Shown here in pieces: positions 24,110 through 32,098 of a DNA stretch of 43,952 nucleotides. The notes beneath the pieces were generated by a model. It ran no database searches, was not told the origin of the DNA, and saw only the letters and a program-made list of their open reading frames with translations. The stretch covers positions 1 through 43,952 of the forward strand of contig JAJDUT010000076.1 of the NCBI GenBank assembly GCA_022826515.1, given 5' to 3'. The stretch comes from Candidatus Latescibacterota bacterium. GTDB taxonomy: Bacteria; Latescibacterota; UBA2968; UBA8231. Numbering within the stretch: position 1 is the stretch's first letter; each line of letters opens with the position of its first letter. The position numbers and the translations under genes were made by a program.

Positions 24110-24422
24110 GAGCACCATGCGCCGGGCGTTCTATGAGACTATCGCCTGCGTGCCCTACGGCAAGGTGGCCACCTACGGGCAGATCGCCACCTTGGCTGGC
24201 TACCCGGGGCGGGCGCGGCAGGTTGGGTTCGCTTTGGCGGGGATGCCCGGGGAGTCGGATCTGCCTTGGCATCGCATCATCAACGCCCAAGGCAAGGTCT
24301 CGCCGCGCGGCGGCAGCAACCATCTGCTGCAATACGAGCTTTTGGCCAGCGAGGGCGTTGTCTTTACAGCGCAACGCATCGACCTGAAACGGTTTGGCTG
24401 GCGACCTGAGGCGGAGGATTGA
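24084..24422 (+). CDS. Alkyltransferase-like (ATL) protein, MGMT family
   Basis: 112 residues from the ATG at 24084 (GGAAGG 6 nt upstream); a start at 24117 (MRRAFYETI) is also possible. It corresponds to the DNA-binding C-terminal domain of O6-alkylguanine-DNA alkyltransferase: YETIACVPYGKVATYGQIA, then GRARQVGFALAG. The active-site PCHRV is PWHRII, Trp in place of the alkyl-accepting Cys. ATL proteins cannot transfer the alkyl group; they flip and flag O6-alkylguanine for nucleotide excision repair. Its place in a sugar operon, overlapping the small gene before it and the MATE gene after it, is unusual. Confidence 0.88.
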   Translation: MRPPLPTAKSTMRRAFYETIACVPYGKVATYGQIATLAGYPGRARQVGFALAGMPGESDLPWHRIINAQGKVSPRGGSNHLLQYELLASEGVVFTAQRIDLKRFGWRPEAED

Positions 24423-25750
24423 ACGCACTCGACCGCCGGATTTTCAGCCTCGCCGTCCCCAATATCCTCGCAGCCCTATCTGCGCCGCTGATCGGTATCG
24501 CCGACACTGCGATGATCGGCCATTTGCCGGAAGTAGCTTTTATGGGTGCGGTCTCCACGGCGAGTTTGATCTTCAATGGCATATTCTGGTGCTTGGCCTT
24601 TCTGCGGATGGGGACCACGGCTCTGGTGGCCCAGTACAGCGGGGCCGGGGATCGGCAGCAGAGTGCCGGGGTACTCTACCGCTCGCTTATTGTGGCCGTC
24701 TGCCTCGGCCTGGGGATCGTGGCGGCTAGCGGCTGGATCAGCCGGATTGGGTTTGAGTTGGCTGGCGGGTCTCCGCAAGTCCAGCACTGGGGCATACGCT
24801 ACTTCGCCATCCGAGTGTGGGAAGCGCCCTTGGCCCTGAGCATTATGACGCTCAACGGCTTTTTCCTCGGCACCGCCAATGTTATCGCCCCCCTCTGGGT
24901 TATGACCGTTGCCAACTTGGTCAACATCGGCGCGGACTATGTGCTTATCTACGGCAAGTTGGGCGCTCCCAAGCTGGGCGTCGAAGGGGCGGCTTGGGCT
25001 TCGGTGCTGGGCAATGCGGCGGCGCTGGCCGTCGGGGTTTTTTGGTTGCTCTCTCGCTACCGCTCCTATCTGCGAGAGTGGCCTACAAGGCTGTGGGATT
25101 TGCGCGCGATGAAGCGTTTGATGCAGACCAACGCCTTCCTCTTTGGTCGCACCCTCTGTCTGCAATTTGCCGGTTTTTTTACGCTCGGCATGGTCTCGCG
25201 GATGGGCGAAGCACCGCTGGCGGCCAACGCCGTGATTTTGCAGGTCTGGGGGCTGACTAGCTTCGCCGTTGACGGCTTTGCCCACGCGGCCGAGACGCTG
25301 GTTGGCCGCTGCCTAGGGGCGCACCTTTTTGCTGAGGCCCGGCAGTTTGCTTGGCGGATCATCTGCTGGGGCTTGGGTTTGGGTGCGGGGTTTGGCTTGG
25401 CGTACTTTGCGGCCTTGGAGCCTATTGCCGCGCTGTTTACTCCGCATCGGGAAGTTGTACAACAGGTCGGCGCGCTCTATGTACTCATCGCGCTGCTCCA
25501 ACCGCTGAACGCCGTGGTTTTTGTCTTTGACGGAATTTTCATCGGCGCTAGCGATATGGGATATCTGTTCAAGGCTATGGCGCTGGCTACCTTTGGGGTG
25601 TTTTTGCCTGCGGCGTTGGTTTTTATATACTGGTTGGATTGGGAATTGGTCGGTGCTTGGATGGCCTATAGCGGCCTGATGGTCGGTCGCTTTGTTACGC
25701 TGTGGCCGCGCTATCGCGGCGATGCTTGGTTGCGCAGCTTTGTCGAATAG
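24419..25750 (+). CDS. MATE family (DinF-like) efflux transporter
   Basis: 443 residues with about twelve membrane helices in two homologous halves. The N-terminal RRIFSLAVPNILAALSAPLIGIADTAMIGHL is typical of MATE/DinF proteins (about residues 6-36). Such transporters export drugs or metabolites in exchange for H+ or Na+. The start is a TTG (24419) that overlaps the ATL stop; a GGAGGA lies almost directly against it, so spacing is poor, but the family alignment supports this beginning. The pairing of a DNA-damage-recognition protein (ATL) with a DinF-like exporter recalls SOS-linked dinF in other bacteria; this is suggestive only. Confidence 0.92.
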   Translation: MNALDRRIFSLAVPNILAALSAPLIGIADTAMIGHLPEVAFMGAVSTASLIFNGIFWCLAFLRMGTTALVAQYSGAGDRQQSAGVLYRSLIVAVCLGLGIVAASGWISRIGFELAGGSPQVQHWGIRYFAIRVWEAPLALSIMTLNGFFLGTANVIAPLWVMTVANLVNIGADYVLIYGKLGAPKLGVEGAAWASVLGNAAALAVGVFWLLSRYRSYLREWPTRLWDLRAMKRLMQTNAFLFGRTLCLQFAGFFTLGMVSRMGEAPLAANAVILQVWGLTSFAVDGFAHAAETLVGRCLGAHLFAEARQFAWRIICWGLGLGAGFGLAYFAALEPIAALFTPHREVVQQVGALYVLIALLQPLNAVVFVFDGIFIGASDMGYLFKAMALATFGVFLPAALVFIYWLDWELVGAWMAYSGLMVGRFVTLWPRYRGDAWLRSFVE

Positions 25751-25761
25751 GAGAGGAGACT

Positions 25762-26133
25762 ATGCCTTTTATCAACCCCGCAGAACTTGCGGCTGTGGAG
25801 CTTTTTCCCCAAATCAACAGCGGCTTGGTGGCTGGCGAGCGGCTGATGCTTTCGTTTTTGGACATGGAAGAAGGTTGTGAAGTGCCCGAGCACAGCCACC
25901 CGCACGAGCAAGCTGGCTTGGTGCTCGCCGGGCGTTTCCGCTTTCGCATTGGGTCGGAGGAACGCGTCACTGGCCCGGGCGATGCCTTTTTGATTCCGCC
26001 GAACGTGGTCCACTGGGGGATCGTCGAAGAAGGGCCAGCCAAAATCCTCGACATCTTCAGTCCGCCGCGTGAGGATTACATAGAGCACTACAATAAACAC
26101 GCCACAACTTCCACCGAGACCGTTTGGGCCTAG
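25762..26133 (+). CDS. Single-domain cupin protein
   Basis: 123 residues, one cupin barrel. Motif 1 is EHSHPHEQAGLVLAGRFRFRIG (His-His-Glu/Gln ligands, about 42-63; the third ligand appears as Gln) and motif 2 is PGDAFLIPPNVVHWGIV (about 71-87). The ATG at 25762 has AGGAGAGGAGA just upstream; the longer frame back to 25702 overlaps the MATE gene and is rejected. Cupins of this size are metal-dependent lyases or isomerases, or sensors. It belongs to the operon, with the aldolase gene 17 nt downstream. Confidence 0.88.
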   Translation: MPFINPAELAAVELFPQINSGLVAGERLMLSFLDMEEGCEVPEHSHPHEQAGLVLAGRFRFRIGSEERVTGPGDAFLIPPNVVHWGIVEEGPAKILDIFSPPREDYIEHYNKHATTSTETVWA

Positions 26134-26150
26134 CGATAAGGGAGAATACT

Positions 26151-27080
26151 ATGCAGATGTTGCAACAGGAACACTGCCACAACGTGCTGGTTGTGGCGAT
26201 TACCCCCCGCGACGAGGACCGGGGCATTGACTTGGCGGGGATTGGCCGCAATGTGCGCTTCCTCTGTGAGCGGGGCGTCGATTTTATCATGCCAGCGTGC
26301 GGTACAGGGCTGGTGTACGATATGACCTTAGAGGAATACGAGGTTGTCGTGGGGACCTTTGTGGAGGCGGCAGCCGGGGAAGCGTTGGTGGTACCGGGGA
26401 TCGGACCAGGATATGGTCGGGCGCTGGAAATGGGGCGGATTGCCCGCTCTTTGGGCGTCGCTGGAGTGATGATTATGCCCATCGTCGGGCCGGCTTCAGC
26501 CGGAGGAGTTGCCGTCGGCTTGCGCGACATTGCCGAGAAGACTCAGTTGCCCACGGTCCTATATCAACGCCGTCTGGATATTATGCCGGTCGAGCAAGTA
26601 GTGGCGCTGTGTGAGCTAGACGAAGTGGTGGGGCTCAAATACGCCGTTGAAGACTTAGGGGCGTTTCGACAGATCGTCGCCGATGCTGGGGAGGACGCGG
26701 CTATGGTCTGCGGCATGGCCGAGGATCCCTGTATCGACTATATGGCCACTGGCGCGGTTGGATTTAGCTCAGGGATGGCCAACTTCGTTCCCGGCATGAG
26801 CTTGACGCTCCTAGAGCGCTTTGCGGCGGGGGATCGCGTCGGCGCGGAAGAGATTCGGCAGCAGATGGTGCCGTTTGAGGATCTGCGCGGTGAGCGGGCG
26901 GCGCGCTATAGTGGCTCGGCGCTGCACGCGGCTATGGAGCGGTTTGGGCTGGCCGGAGGCCCGGTGGTGCCTTTTGCCGAGGACGTGGTCGCTGAGGACC
27001 TGCCGAGGTTGCACGCACTCGTGGATAAACTGGCCGAGACAGAGAGGCAAATGCAAATGCAGATAAAAGAGGTCGTATGA
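26151..27080 (+). CDS. DapA-like class I aldolase (DHDPS/NAL family)
   Basis: 309 residues with the (beta/alpha)8 architecture of dihydrodipicolinate synthase/N-acetylneuraminate lyase enzymes. The Schiff-base lysine is Lys163 in VGLKYAVED and the catalytic tyrosine is Tyr138 in TVLYQRR. The usual GxTGE loop is changed to PACGTGLVYDMT. The family cleaves or condenses pyruvate with aldehydes; alternatives include 5-dehydro-4-deoxyglucarate dehydratase and KDG aldolase, which would suit a sugar-acid operon. AAGGGAG precedes the ATG. The stop overlaps the next start (ATGA). A housekeeping lysine role is unlikely in this context. Confidence 0.9.
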   Translation: MQMLQQEHCHNVLVVAITPRDEDRGIDLAGIGRNVRFLCERGVDFIMPACGTGLVYDMTLEEYEVVVGTFVEAAAGEALVVPGIGPGYGRALEMGRIARSLGVAGVMIMPIVGPASAGGVAVGLRDIAEKTQLPTVLYQRRLDIMPVEQVVALCELDEVVGLKYAVEDLGAFRQIVADAGEDAAMVCGMAEDPCIDYMATGAVGFSSGMANFVPGMSLTLLERFAAGDRVGAEEIRQQMVPFEDLRGERAARYSGSALHAAMERFGLAGGPVVPFAEDVVAEDLPRLHALVDKLAETERQMQMQIKEVV

Positions 27081-28183
27081 ACCAAGATGCACTGCGCATA
27101 GGACTGGTAGGCACAGGCGGCGTCTGTGCAGGGGTACACTATCCTGGACTGCGGCTAATTCCCGGGGTCGAGATCGCTGGGATCTGCGAGCCAGACGAGG
27201 CGCTGCGGCAAAAGCGGCAAGCAGAGTGGGGCATTGCCGACGCTTTTGACCGGCTGGACGCGCTCTTAGATACGGTGGCCCCAGATGCGGTCTGCATCGC
27301 CGTGCCCAACGTCTATCACTACGAGCTGATCGTCCAAGCCTTAGACGTCGGCTGCCACGTGCTGTGCGAGAAGCCCTTGGGTATGGACTTTGCCCAAACC
27401 CAGGAAATATACGCTCGGGGCAAGGCGTCAGGGCGTCGGCACATGACGGCATTTACCTATCGCTTTGTGCCGGCCATGAACTACATCCGCCATTTGGTGC
27501 AGACTGGGGCTCTCGGGGCGATTCGCCATGCCCGTTTCCAGCGCCTGCAAGACTGGGGAGAACGCGCCATTGGCTGGCGGCAATACAAGCGCTACGCCGG
27601 GTCGGGCGAACTAGGCGATATGGGCATTCACCGCATTGATTTTGCCGAGGATTTGCTAGGGCCGATAGAGGCTGTGTGCGGCGCGGCCAAGCAGTTGGTG
27701 CCAAGAGATCAGACCCGCGAAGGCCAGCCGTGCCCACCGCAGGACGTGGAAGATTGGATCGCGTGGATCGCCGAGTTTGCAAGCGGCACCACGGGTGTCT
27801 TCGAGATGGGCAAGCTGAGCAAGGGGTACGGCCCAAAGGGCGACCACGACTTGGCCGAGTTCAACGGAGATGATGCCTCGGTCGTCTATCGCCTGCACGC
27901 GCCACACGAGGTGCTCTTCGCGCCCCGCGGCCAGCCCTATCAGAGCCAGCCTGTGCCCGCCGAGTTCCTCAAGCGGCCCAATGCGCCGCGCGACTCGTCC
28001 GTCGGCGATCCGGTGCAGACTTTCCGCTATGACCAAGCTTGGGAATTCGTCAGCGCCATCCGCGAGGGGCGCGATTGCGTACCGTCGTTTTACCACGGGA
28101 TGCGGGCGCAGGCCGTGGCCGATTCCATCCTCCAAGCCGCGGCCGAGCGGCGGTGGGTGGATATTCCCGCTTGTCCGGTTTAG
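27077..28183 (+). CDS. Gfo/Idh/MocA family oxidoreductase
   Basis: 368 residues. The Rossmann motif is RIGLVGTGGVCAGVHYPGL, with VEIAGICEPDE next. HVLCEKPLGMDFAQT contains the catalytic EKP lysine (about residues 95-100). The C-terminal half has ELGDMGIHRIDFAEDLLG, the D-x-x-x-H pattern. NAD(P)-dependent oxidation of a sugar, inositol or sugar acid is expected. It follows the aldolase by ATGA overlap and is the last intact gene of the operon. It is a different paralogue from the short one at 15544. Confidence 0.93.
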   Translation: MNQDALRIGLVGTGGVCAGVHYPGLRLIPGVEIAGICEPDEALRQKRQAEWGIADAFDRLDALLDTVAPDAVCIAVPNVYHYELIVQALDVGCHVLCEKPLGMDFAQTQEIYARGKASGRRHMTAFTYRFVPAMNYIRHLVQTGALGAIRHARFQRLQDWGERAIGWRQYKRYAGSGELGDMGIHRIDFAEDLLGPIEAVCGAAKQLVPRDQTREGQPCPPQDVEDWIAWIAEFASGTTGVFEMGKLSKGYGPKGDHDLAEFNGDDASVVYRLHAPHEVLFAPRGQPYQSQPVPAEFLKRPNAPRDSSVGDPVQTFRYDQAWEFVSAIREGRDCVPSFYHGMRAQAVADSILQAAAERRWVDIPACPV

Positions 28184-28191
28184 GAGGGACG

Positions 28192-28362
28192 ATGCTGAGT
28201 GAAAGTCCCAAAACGGCGTATGTGCGGGATGGGTTTTATCGACGACCTGACGCATTGCCCGGTAGCATTCAATCGCGATTCCTGATTCCAATTTTGCGGA
28301 CAGCGATTAGCGAGAGCGCAAGGGCGCAGAGCAGGAGCGGCCAGTCTCCCCAGCGCGTGTAG
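28192..28362 (+). CDS. Short ORF at operon end, possibly a gene remnant
   Basis: Fifty-six residues (begins MLSESPKTAYVRDGFYRRPD) preceded by a good site TAGGAGGGACG, 8 nt after the oxidoreductase stop. Its last 94 nt lie antisense within the lnt 3' end, so only about 25 residues are independent. The Y-x-R-D-G-F beginning resembles the start of several enzyme families but is too short to assign. It may be the stub of a lost operon gene. Confidence 0.28.
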   Translation: MLSESPKTAYVRDGFYRRPDALPGSIQSRFLIPILRTAISESARAQSRSGQSPQRV

Positions 28363-29795
28363 ATCGTCTGTCCACGGTGCAGGGGCACGTCTATGGCAAA
28401 TCTCACGGTGGCAAAAAGCGGCGTGCGATAGGCAATGCGCCCGTTCGGTTTGATTAAGCCGGAAATGCCGGTATTGGCGGCGCGGACTACGGCCCGCCCA
28501 CTTTCTACGGCTCGTAGGACAGCTTGTGCAAAGTGCTGATGAGGGGCCGCGGTGGTGCCAAACCAAGCGTCGTTGGTGGTGTTGACGAGAAAGTCCGGGT
28601 CTTGAGCCATCAGGGTGCGGGTGATTTCTGGAAAGATGGACTCGTAGCAGATAAAGACCCCAAATGAGGTGTCGCTGCGCGGAAGCCGCAGTACTTTGTG
28701 CCTTTCCCCGTGGGCGAAGATGCCACTTTCCGCCGTAAGTCCTCCCAAATACTGAAAGATGGATGGGAAGGGCAGAAACTCGCCAAAAGGCACCAAGTGC
28801 ACTTTGTCGGCGTAATCGACTACTTCTCCTTGAGCGTTGAGTAGGAACGCCCGGTTATAGACCGGAGCCGTGCGGTTTTGCGAATCCCCCTTGAGGCTGC
28901 CTACTAGCATGGGCGTATCTAGCTCCGGTGCCAGAGCTGTTATCGAATCGACATAGGCCGCGTACAAAGGGTCGCCAAAATAGAGCGGCAGAGCCGTCTC
29001 GGGGTAGATGATCAGGGCTGGTTCTTCCGCAGCCGCCAAGTCCCGGGTAAGTGTAGCGTAGTGCCGAGCCGTCCAAGCCAGCCGGTTCTCCTTCCACTTG
29101 CGGTCTTGGGGGATATTGCCTTGAACGACGCCGACCTTCAGGGTGGATGGCGGCGGGTCCGGCTCGTCGTGCAGCCGATAGAAGCCCCATAGATGAACGG
29201 CGACTATAAAGAAAAGGGGCAGGCTCAGATAGGGAATGAAGGCCCGGTGCGTGAGGGCTTGGGCCAACGCGGCGTTGAATAGGACGATGAGGAAACTCAG
29301 GCCATAGACGCCGGTGATGGTAGCCCATTGTAGGAAGGGCAGGTTGAGGTATTGCGAGTCGCCCAAGAGTTGCCAAGGAAAGCCGCTCAACATCCAATTT
29401 TGCACCCACTCTAACAGAACCCAGATGCTAGCCGCCGACCAGGTAAAGAGCGGAGAAGAAAAGTTTAGACGGCGGCACACCGCGACAAAACAGGCCAGAT
29501 ACAAGGCCATGTATAAAATGAGCAGTGCATTCGTTGCCGCAGCGGTTGCCAAGGACAGAGCACCGTACAATTGCAGGGTCTCGGTGATCCAGTAGGTGCG
29601 TCCGGTGGCCCAGGCGAGGCCGGCGACTAGTCCGAGGGCGAAGTGGCTTTGGGCGGGCAGCCAGTTTCGAGCCCAAAAAAGCGGTAGCAGACAAATCCAA
29701 GCGAAGTAATACTGATCGAATTTGGGGATGCTAACTACGAAGAGCAGGCCCGAGAGTAGGGCCGGGGCGAGCAGAGGAAAGAGCCGCTGCGGCAA
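28269..29795 (-). CDS. lnt: Apolipoprotein N-acyltransferase
   Basis: 508 residues: about seven N-terminal membrane helices (1-210) and a periplasmic nitrilase-type domain. The catalytic triad is visible: Glu266 in IYPETALPL, Lys331 in ADKVHLVPFGE and Cys383 in FICYESIFPE. Lnt adds the third acyl chain to the N-terminal cysteine of lipoproteins in the inner membrane, so the organism has a Gram-negative lipoprotein pathway. The last hydrophobic segment is near the C-terminus. It lies 1 nt downstream of the small sigma-like gene on the same strand. Confidence 0.96.
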   Translation of the reverse strand: MPQRLFPLLAPALLSGLLFVVSIPKFDQYYFAWICLLPLFWARNWLPAQSHFALGLVAGLAWATGRTYWITETLQLYGALSLATAAATNALLILYMALYLACFVAVCRRLNFSSPLFTWSAASIWVLLEWVQNWMLSGFPWQLLGDSQYLNLPFLQWATITGVYGLSFLIVLFNAALAQALTHRAFIPYLSLPLFFIVAVHLWGFYRLHDEPDPPPSTLKVGVVQGNIPQDRKWKENRLAWTARHYATLTRDLAAAEEPALIIYPETALPLYFGDPLYAAYVDSITALAPELDTPMLVGSLKGDSQNRTAPVYNRAFLLNAQGEVVDYADKVHLVPFGEFLPFPSIFQYLGGLTAESGIFAHGERHKVLRLPRSDTSFGVFICYESIFPEITRTLMAQDPDFLVNTTNDAWFGTTAAPHQHFAQAVLRAVESGRAVVRAANTGISGLIKPNGRIAYRTPLFATVRFAIDVPLHRGQTIYTRWGDWPLLLCALALSLIAVRKIGIRNRD

Positions 29796-29796
29796 T

Positions 29797-30123
29797 TCAG
29801 ACGCCTCGGTGCCAATCCTCGAGCCCTTGGCGCAATTTTTCTAACCCGCTCTGCTCTAGTGCAGCCATTGCGTCGCGAGAAATGCCTAGGTGCGCTGCGA
29901 CTTGGCCGGGCGATTTCTTGTACTGATAGCGGAGTTGAATAACGCGCATCTCGTCGTCGGAGAGGGCTTGGAGGGCACGGTGGACGAGCTGGCGCAACTC
30001 TTGGGCTTCGAGGCGATCTTGGGCGTCTTCGGCGACGAGCAAGGATACGAAGCGCTCGTCGAGGCGGATGCGCTCGGCCGGAGCAGTGGTGGGATTGTCG
30101 GGAACCTTATTGTAGATAGGCAT
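29797..30123 (-). CDS. Solitary sigma-70 region 4-like protein
   Basis: 108 residues. The C-terminal half reads ALSDDEMRVIQLRYQYKKSP, then GQVAAHLGISRDAMAALEQ, the helix-turn-helix of sigma-70 region 4.2. No region 2 is present, so it cannot be a full sigma factor. It could be an anti-sigma-like modulator, a YlxM-like regulator or an autonomous repressor. The gene begins just beyond the terminator of tRNA-fMet and is followed after 1 nt by lnt, so the two are probably co-transcribed. No clear ribosome site is visible before the ATG. Confidence 0.75.
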   Translation of the reverse strand: MPIYNKVPDNPTTAPAERIRLDERFVSLLVAEDAQDRLEAQELRQLVHRALQALSDDEMRVIQLRYQYKKSPGQVAAHLGISRDAMAALEQSGLEKLRQGLEDWHRGV

Positions 30124-30125
30124 AG

Positions 30126-30157
30126 AAAAAATCAGGGAGCCGCAAGCGACTCCCTGA
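30126..30157 (-). terminator. Intrinsic terminator after tRNA-fMet
   Basis: On the minus strand an 8-bp stem TCAGGGAG/CTCCCTGA (30132-30139 with 30150-30157), extended inward by a CGC/GCG pair of arms, is followed by six T residues (30131-30126). It ends the tRNA transcript just upstream of the sigma-like gene. Confidence 0.85.
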
Positions 30158-30162
30158 AAAGG

Positions 30163-30239
<77 letters not shown>

Positions 30240-30291
30240 ACAAGCTATGTGGCAATTAATCTAAAGGATGGGGCAGGCGGGCGCAACCCTC

Positions 30292-31608
30292 TCAATGGCC
30301 GACGGGTGTCAAGCGCCGGAGTTTGACTTGGGCGATGCGCTGGCCCTCCACTTTGAGAATGTCGAGCTCTAGGTCGTTTACCTTGAAGGCTAAGCCCTCC
30401 ACGGGAATGCTCCCCAAGTGGTCATAGATAAATCCCCCCAAGGTTTCAAAACCCGTCCTCGGCAGATCGGTAGAAAGCAACTTGTTGAGATCGTCTATGT
30501 CGATGCGGGCATTAGCGATGAGTATCTCGCCGGGGACCTCCCACTGGTGCAATGCTTCTTCCTCGTCGTACTCGTCTTGGATTTCCCCAACGATTTCCTC
30601 GACGAGGTCTTCGGTGGTGACCAAGCCCGCCGTGCCGCCGTATTCGTCGAGGACGATGGCGAGGCGAATTTTGTTGGCTCTCAAGTCGTTGAGCAGGATG
30701 TCGATTTTCTTGGTCTCAGGGATGTAATAAGGCTCATGGGTAAAACGCAGGCCGTCCTCTTGCTGGCTGGTCAGTAGTTGATTTATCGGCGTCGATAGAT
30801 CGATTTCGGGACGGGATACCAATATCTGCAGCAGATCTTTGGCGTACACGATCCCTTGGATATGGTCGAGGCTTTCTCGGTAAATGGGCAGACGCGAGTG
30901 CCCCTTGTCCCGGATGAGATCGATCAAGTCTTTCAAGGAGGCCGCTTGGTCGATGGCAACCATATCGACGCGGGGAATCATGACTTCGCGGACGACGCGA
31001 TCGTGGAAACCAAAAACGCCCTCAATCATCTCTCGCTCGCCTTCTTCTAGGACGCCAGACTCGCCTTCTGACTCGACGATGCTGCGCAGCTCTTCTTCCT
31101 TTTCCGCGCGGAAGTCCTCATCGCTGTAATCGGAGCTGCTGAGACGTTCGAGGAGATTGGTCAAGGGAAGGAGCAGAGCGTGTACCGGCACATAGGCTAA
31201 GGCGACGATGGGGACGCGTACTTCGTCGCCTTCTTCGTCAAAGCGAATGCGTCGAGGTGTCGCTACGACCATAAAAAGCCCTAGCGCACCCAATAGGGCT
31301 ACGGCCGCGGAGATATAGCTCGCAAGGGCAAAAGCCTGCGCGAGAAAAAATAGGGAAAGAGCGAGGACGATGATGCCGATGGCTTCACCGAGGCGGGCCA
31401 TCAGGCGCAGGCGCAGGCGCGGCTCGTAGATGCGGAGCATGGCCTGCGTATGGGATACGCCGCTTTCGGCCATTTTCTCCAGCACGGATTTGGAGATAAT
31501 GGCGAAGGTTGTCTCATAGCTGGCTACCACGAAGAGCCAGACGAGACTAATCGTGCCGACCAGTGTGGCGTATGCGACCAAGGATAAGTCAACTTGTGGG
31601 GGTTCCAA
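30292..31608 (-). CDS. CNNM/CorC-type (HlyC) transporter with CBS domains
   Basis: 438 residues: an N-terminal DUF21-like membrane region with three to four helices (about 1-160), a CBS pair (about 205-330, including REVMIPRVDMVAID, SRLPIYRES, IQGIVYAKDLL and LDEYGGTAGLVTTEDLVEEIVGEIQDE), and a C-terminal CorC_HlyC FAD-like domain. Family members are implicated in Mg2+/Co2+ efflux or Na+-driven Mg transport. It is the last gene of the phoH-pgpH-ybeY operon, as in many bacteria. A stem-loop (31626-31647, AAGCGACC arms) lies between ybeY and this gene, perhaps tuning read-through. Confidence 0.93.
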   Translation of the reverse strand: MEPPQVDLSLVAYATLVGTISLVWLFVVASYETTFAIISKSVLEKMAESGVSHTQAMLRIYEPRLRLRLMARLGEAIGIIVLALSLFFLAQAFALASYISAAVALLGALGLFMVVATPRRIRFDEEGDEVRVPIVALAYVPVHALLLPLTNLLERLSSSDYSDEDFRAEKEEELRSIVESEGESGVLEEGEREMIEGVFGFHDRVVREVMIPRVDMVAIDQAASLKDLIDLIRDKGHSRLPIYRESLDHIQGIVYAKDLLQILVSRPEIDLSTPINQLLTSQQEDGLRFTHEPYYIPETKKIDILLNDLRANKIRLAIVLDEYGGTAGLVTTEDLVEEIVGEIQDEYDEEEALHQWEVPGEILIANARIDIDDLNKLLSTDLPRTGFETLGGFIYDHLGSIPVEGLAFKVNDLELDILKVEGQRIAQVKLRRLTPVGH

Positions 31609-31645
31609 AAAGGCTCCTTTCGGTAAAGCGACCGGCCAAGGTCGC

Positions 31646-32098
31646 TTAGGGAGAGAGGGAGACTGTGGTGAGAAAGTGGTCTGTTTCGCGCTCCATAGCG
31701 TCTAGTTGCTCGGATGTGTCGTGTACCCAGCCGGCTAGGTGCAGTAGGCCGTGTACCAACAGGCGGGCTAGCTCCACTAAGAGGGGGACGCTGAGCGCGG
31801 TAGCTTGCCGTTGCGCTTGGGGTAGTGAAATGTACACTTCGCCGCTGCTGTTCTGACCCGGTATAGTTCCTAAGTCGAAAGACAGGACGTCCGTGGTGCC
31901 CTCCTTGCTGCGATAGGTGGTGTTGAGATCGCTCATGTCGTCGTCGTTGATGAGGACGAGCTGGACTGCGTCTGGCAGTGTGTGGGCGTAAGCGACTTGC
32001 ACAGCGATGTGATGTAGGGCTGCAAGCGCGTCTGCAGGCAAAGGGGTTAGGCCCGCGTCTTGGACTATGTGGAGGGAACTCGCTAGACGGTCTGCCAT
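31646..32098 (-). CDS. ybeY: Endoribonuclease YbeY (rRNA maturation factor)
   Basis: 150 residues from the ATG at 32098; the longer frame uses a TTG. The zinc site HGLLHLAGWVH keeps all three histidines of the H-x3-H-x5-H motif, but the usual Asp before the last His is Val. The LVLINDDDMSDLNTTYR and GTTDVLSFDL segments are typical. YbeY processes the 3' end of 16S rRNA and takes part in ribosome quality control. It overlaps the pgpH end by 16 nt, and is flanked by phoH/pgpH and corC, the classical neighbourhood. Confidence 0.95.
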   Translation of the reverse strand: MADRLASSLHIVQDAGLTPLPADALAALHHIAVQVAYAHTLPDAVQLVLINDDDMSDLNTTYRSKEGTTDVLSFDLGTIPGQNSSGEVYISLPQAQRQATALSVPLLVELARLLVHGLLHLAGWVHDTSEQLDAMERETDHFLTTVSLSP

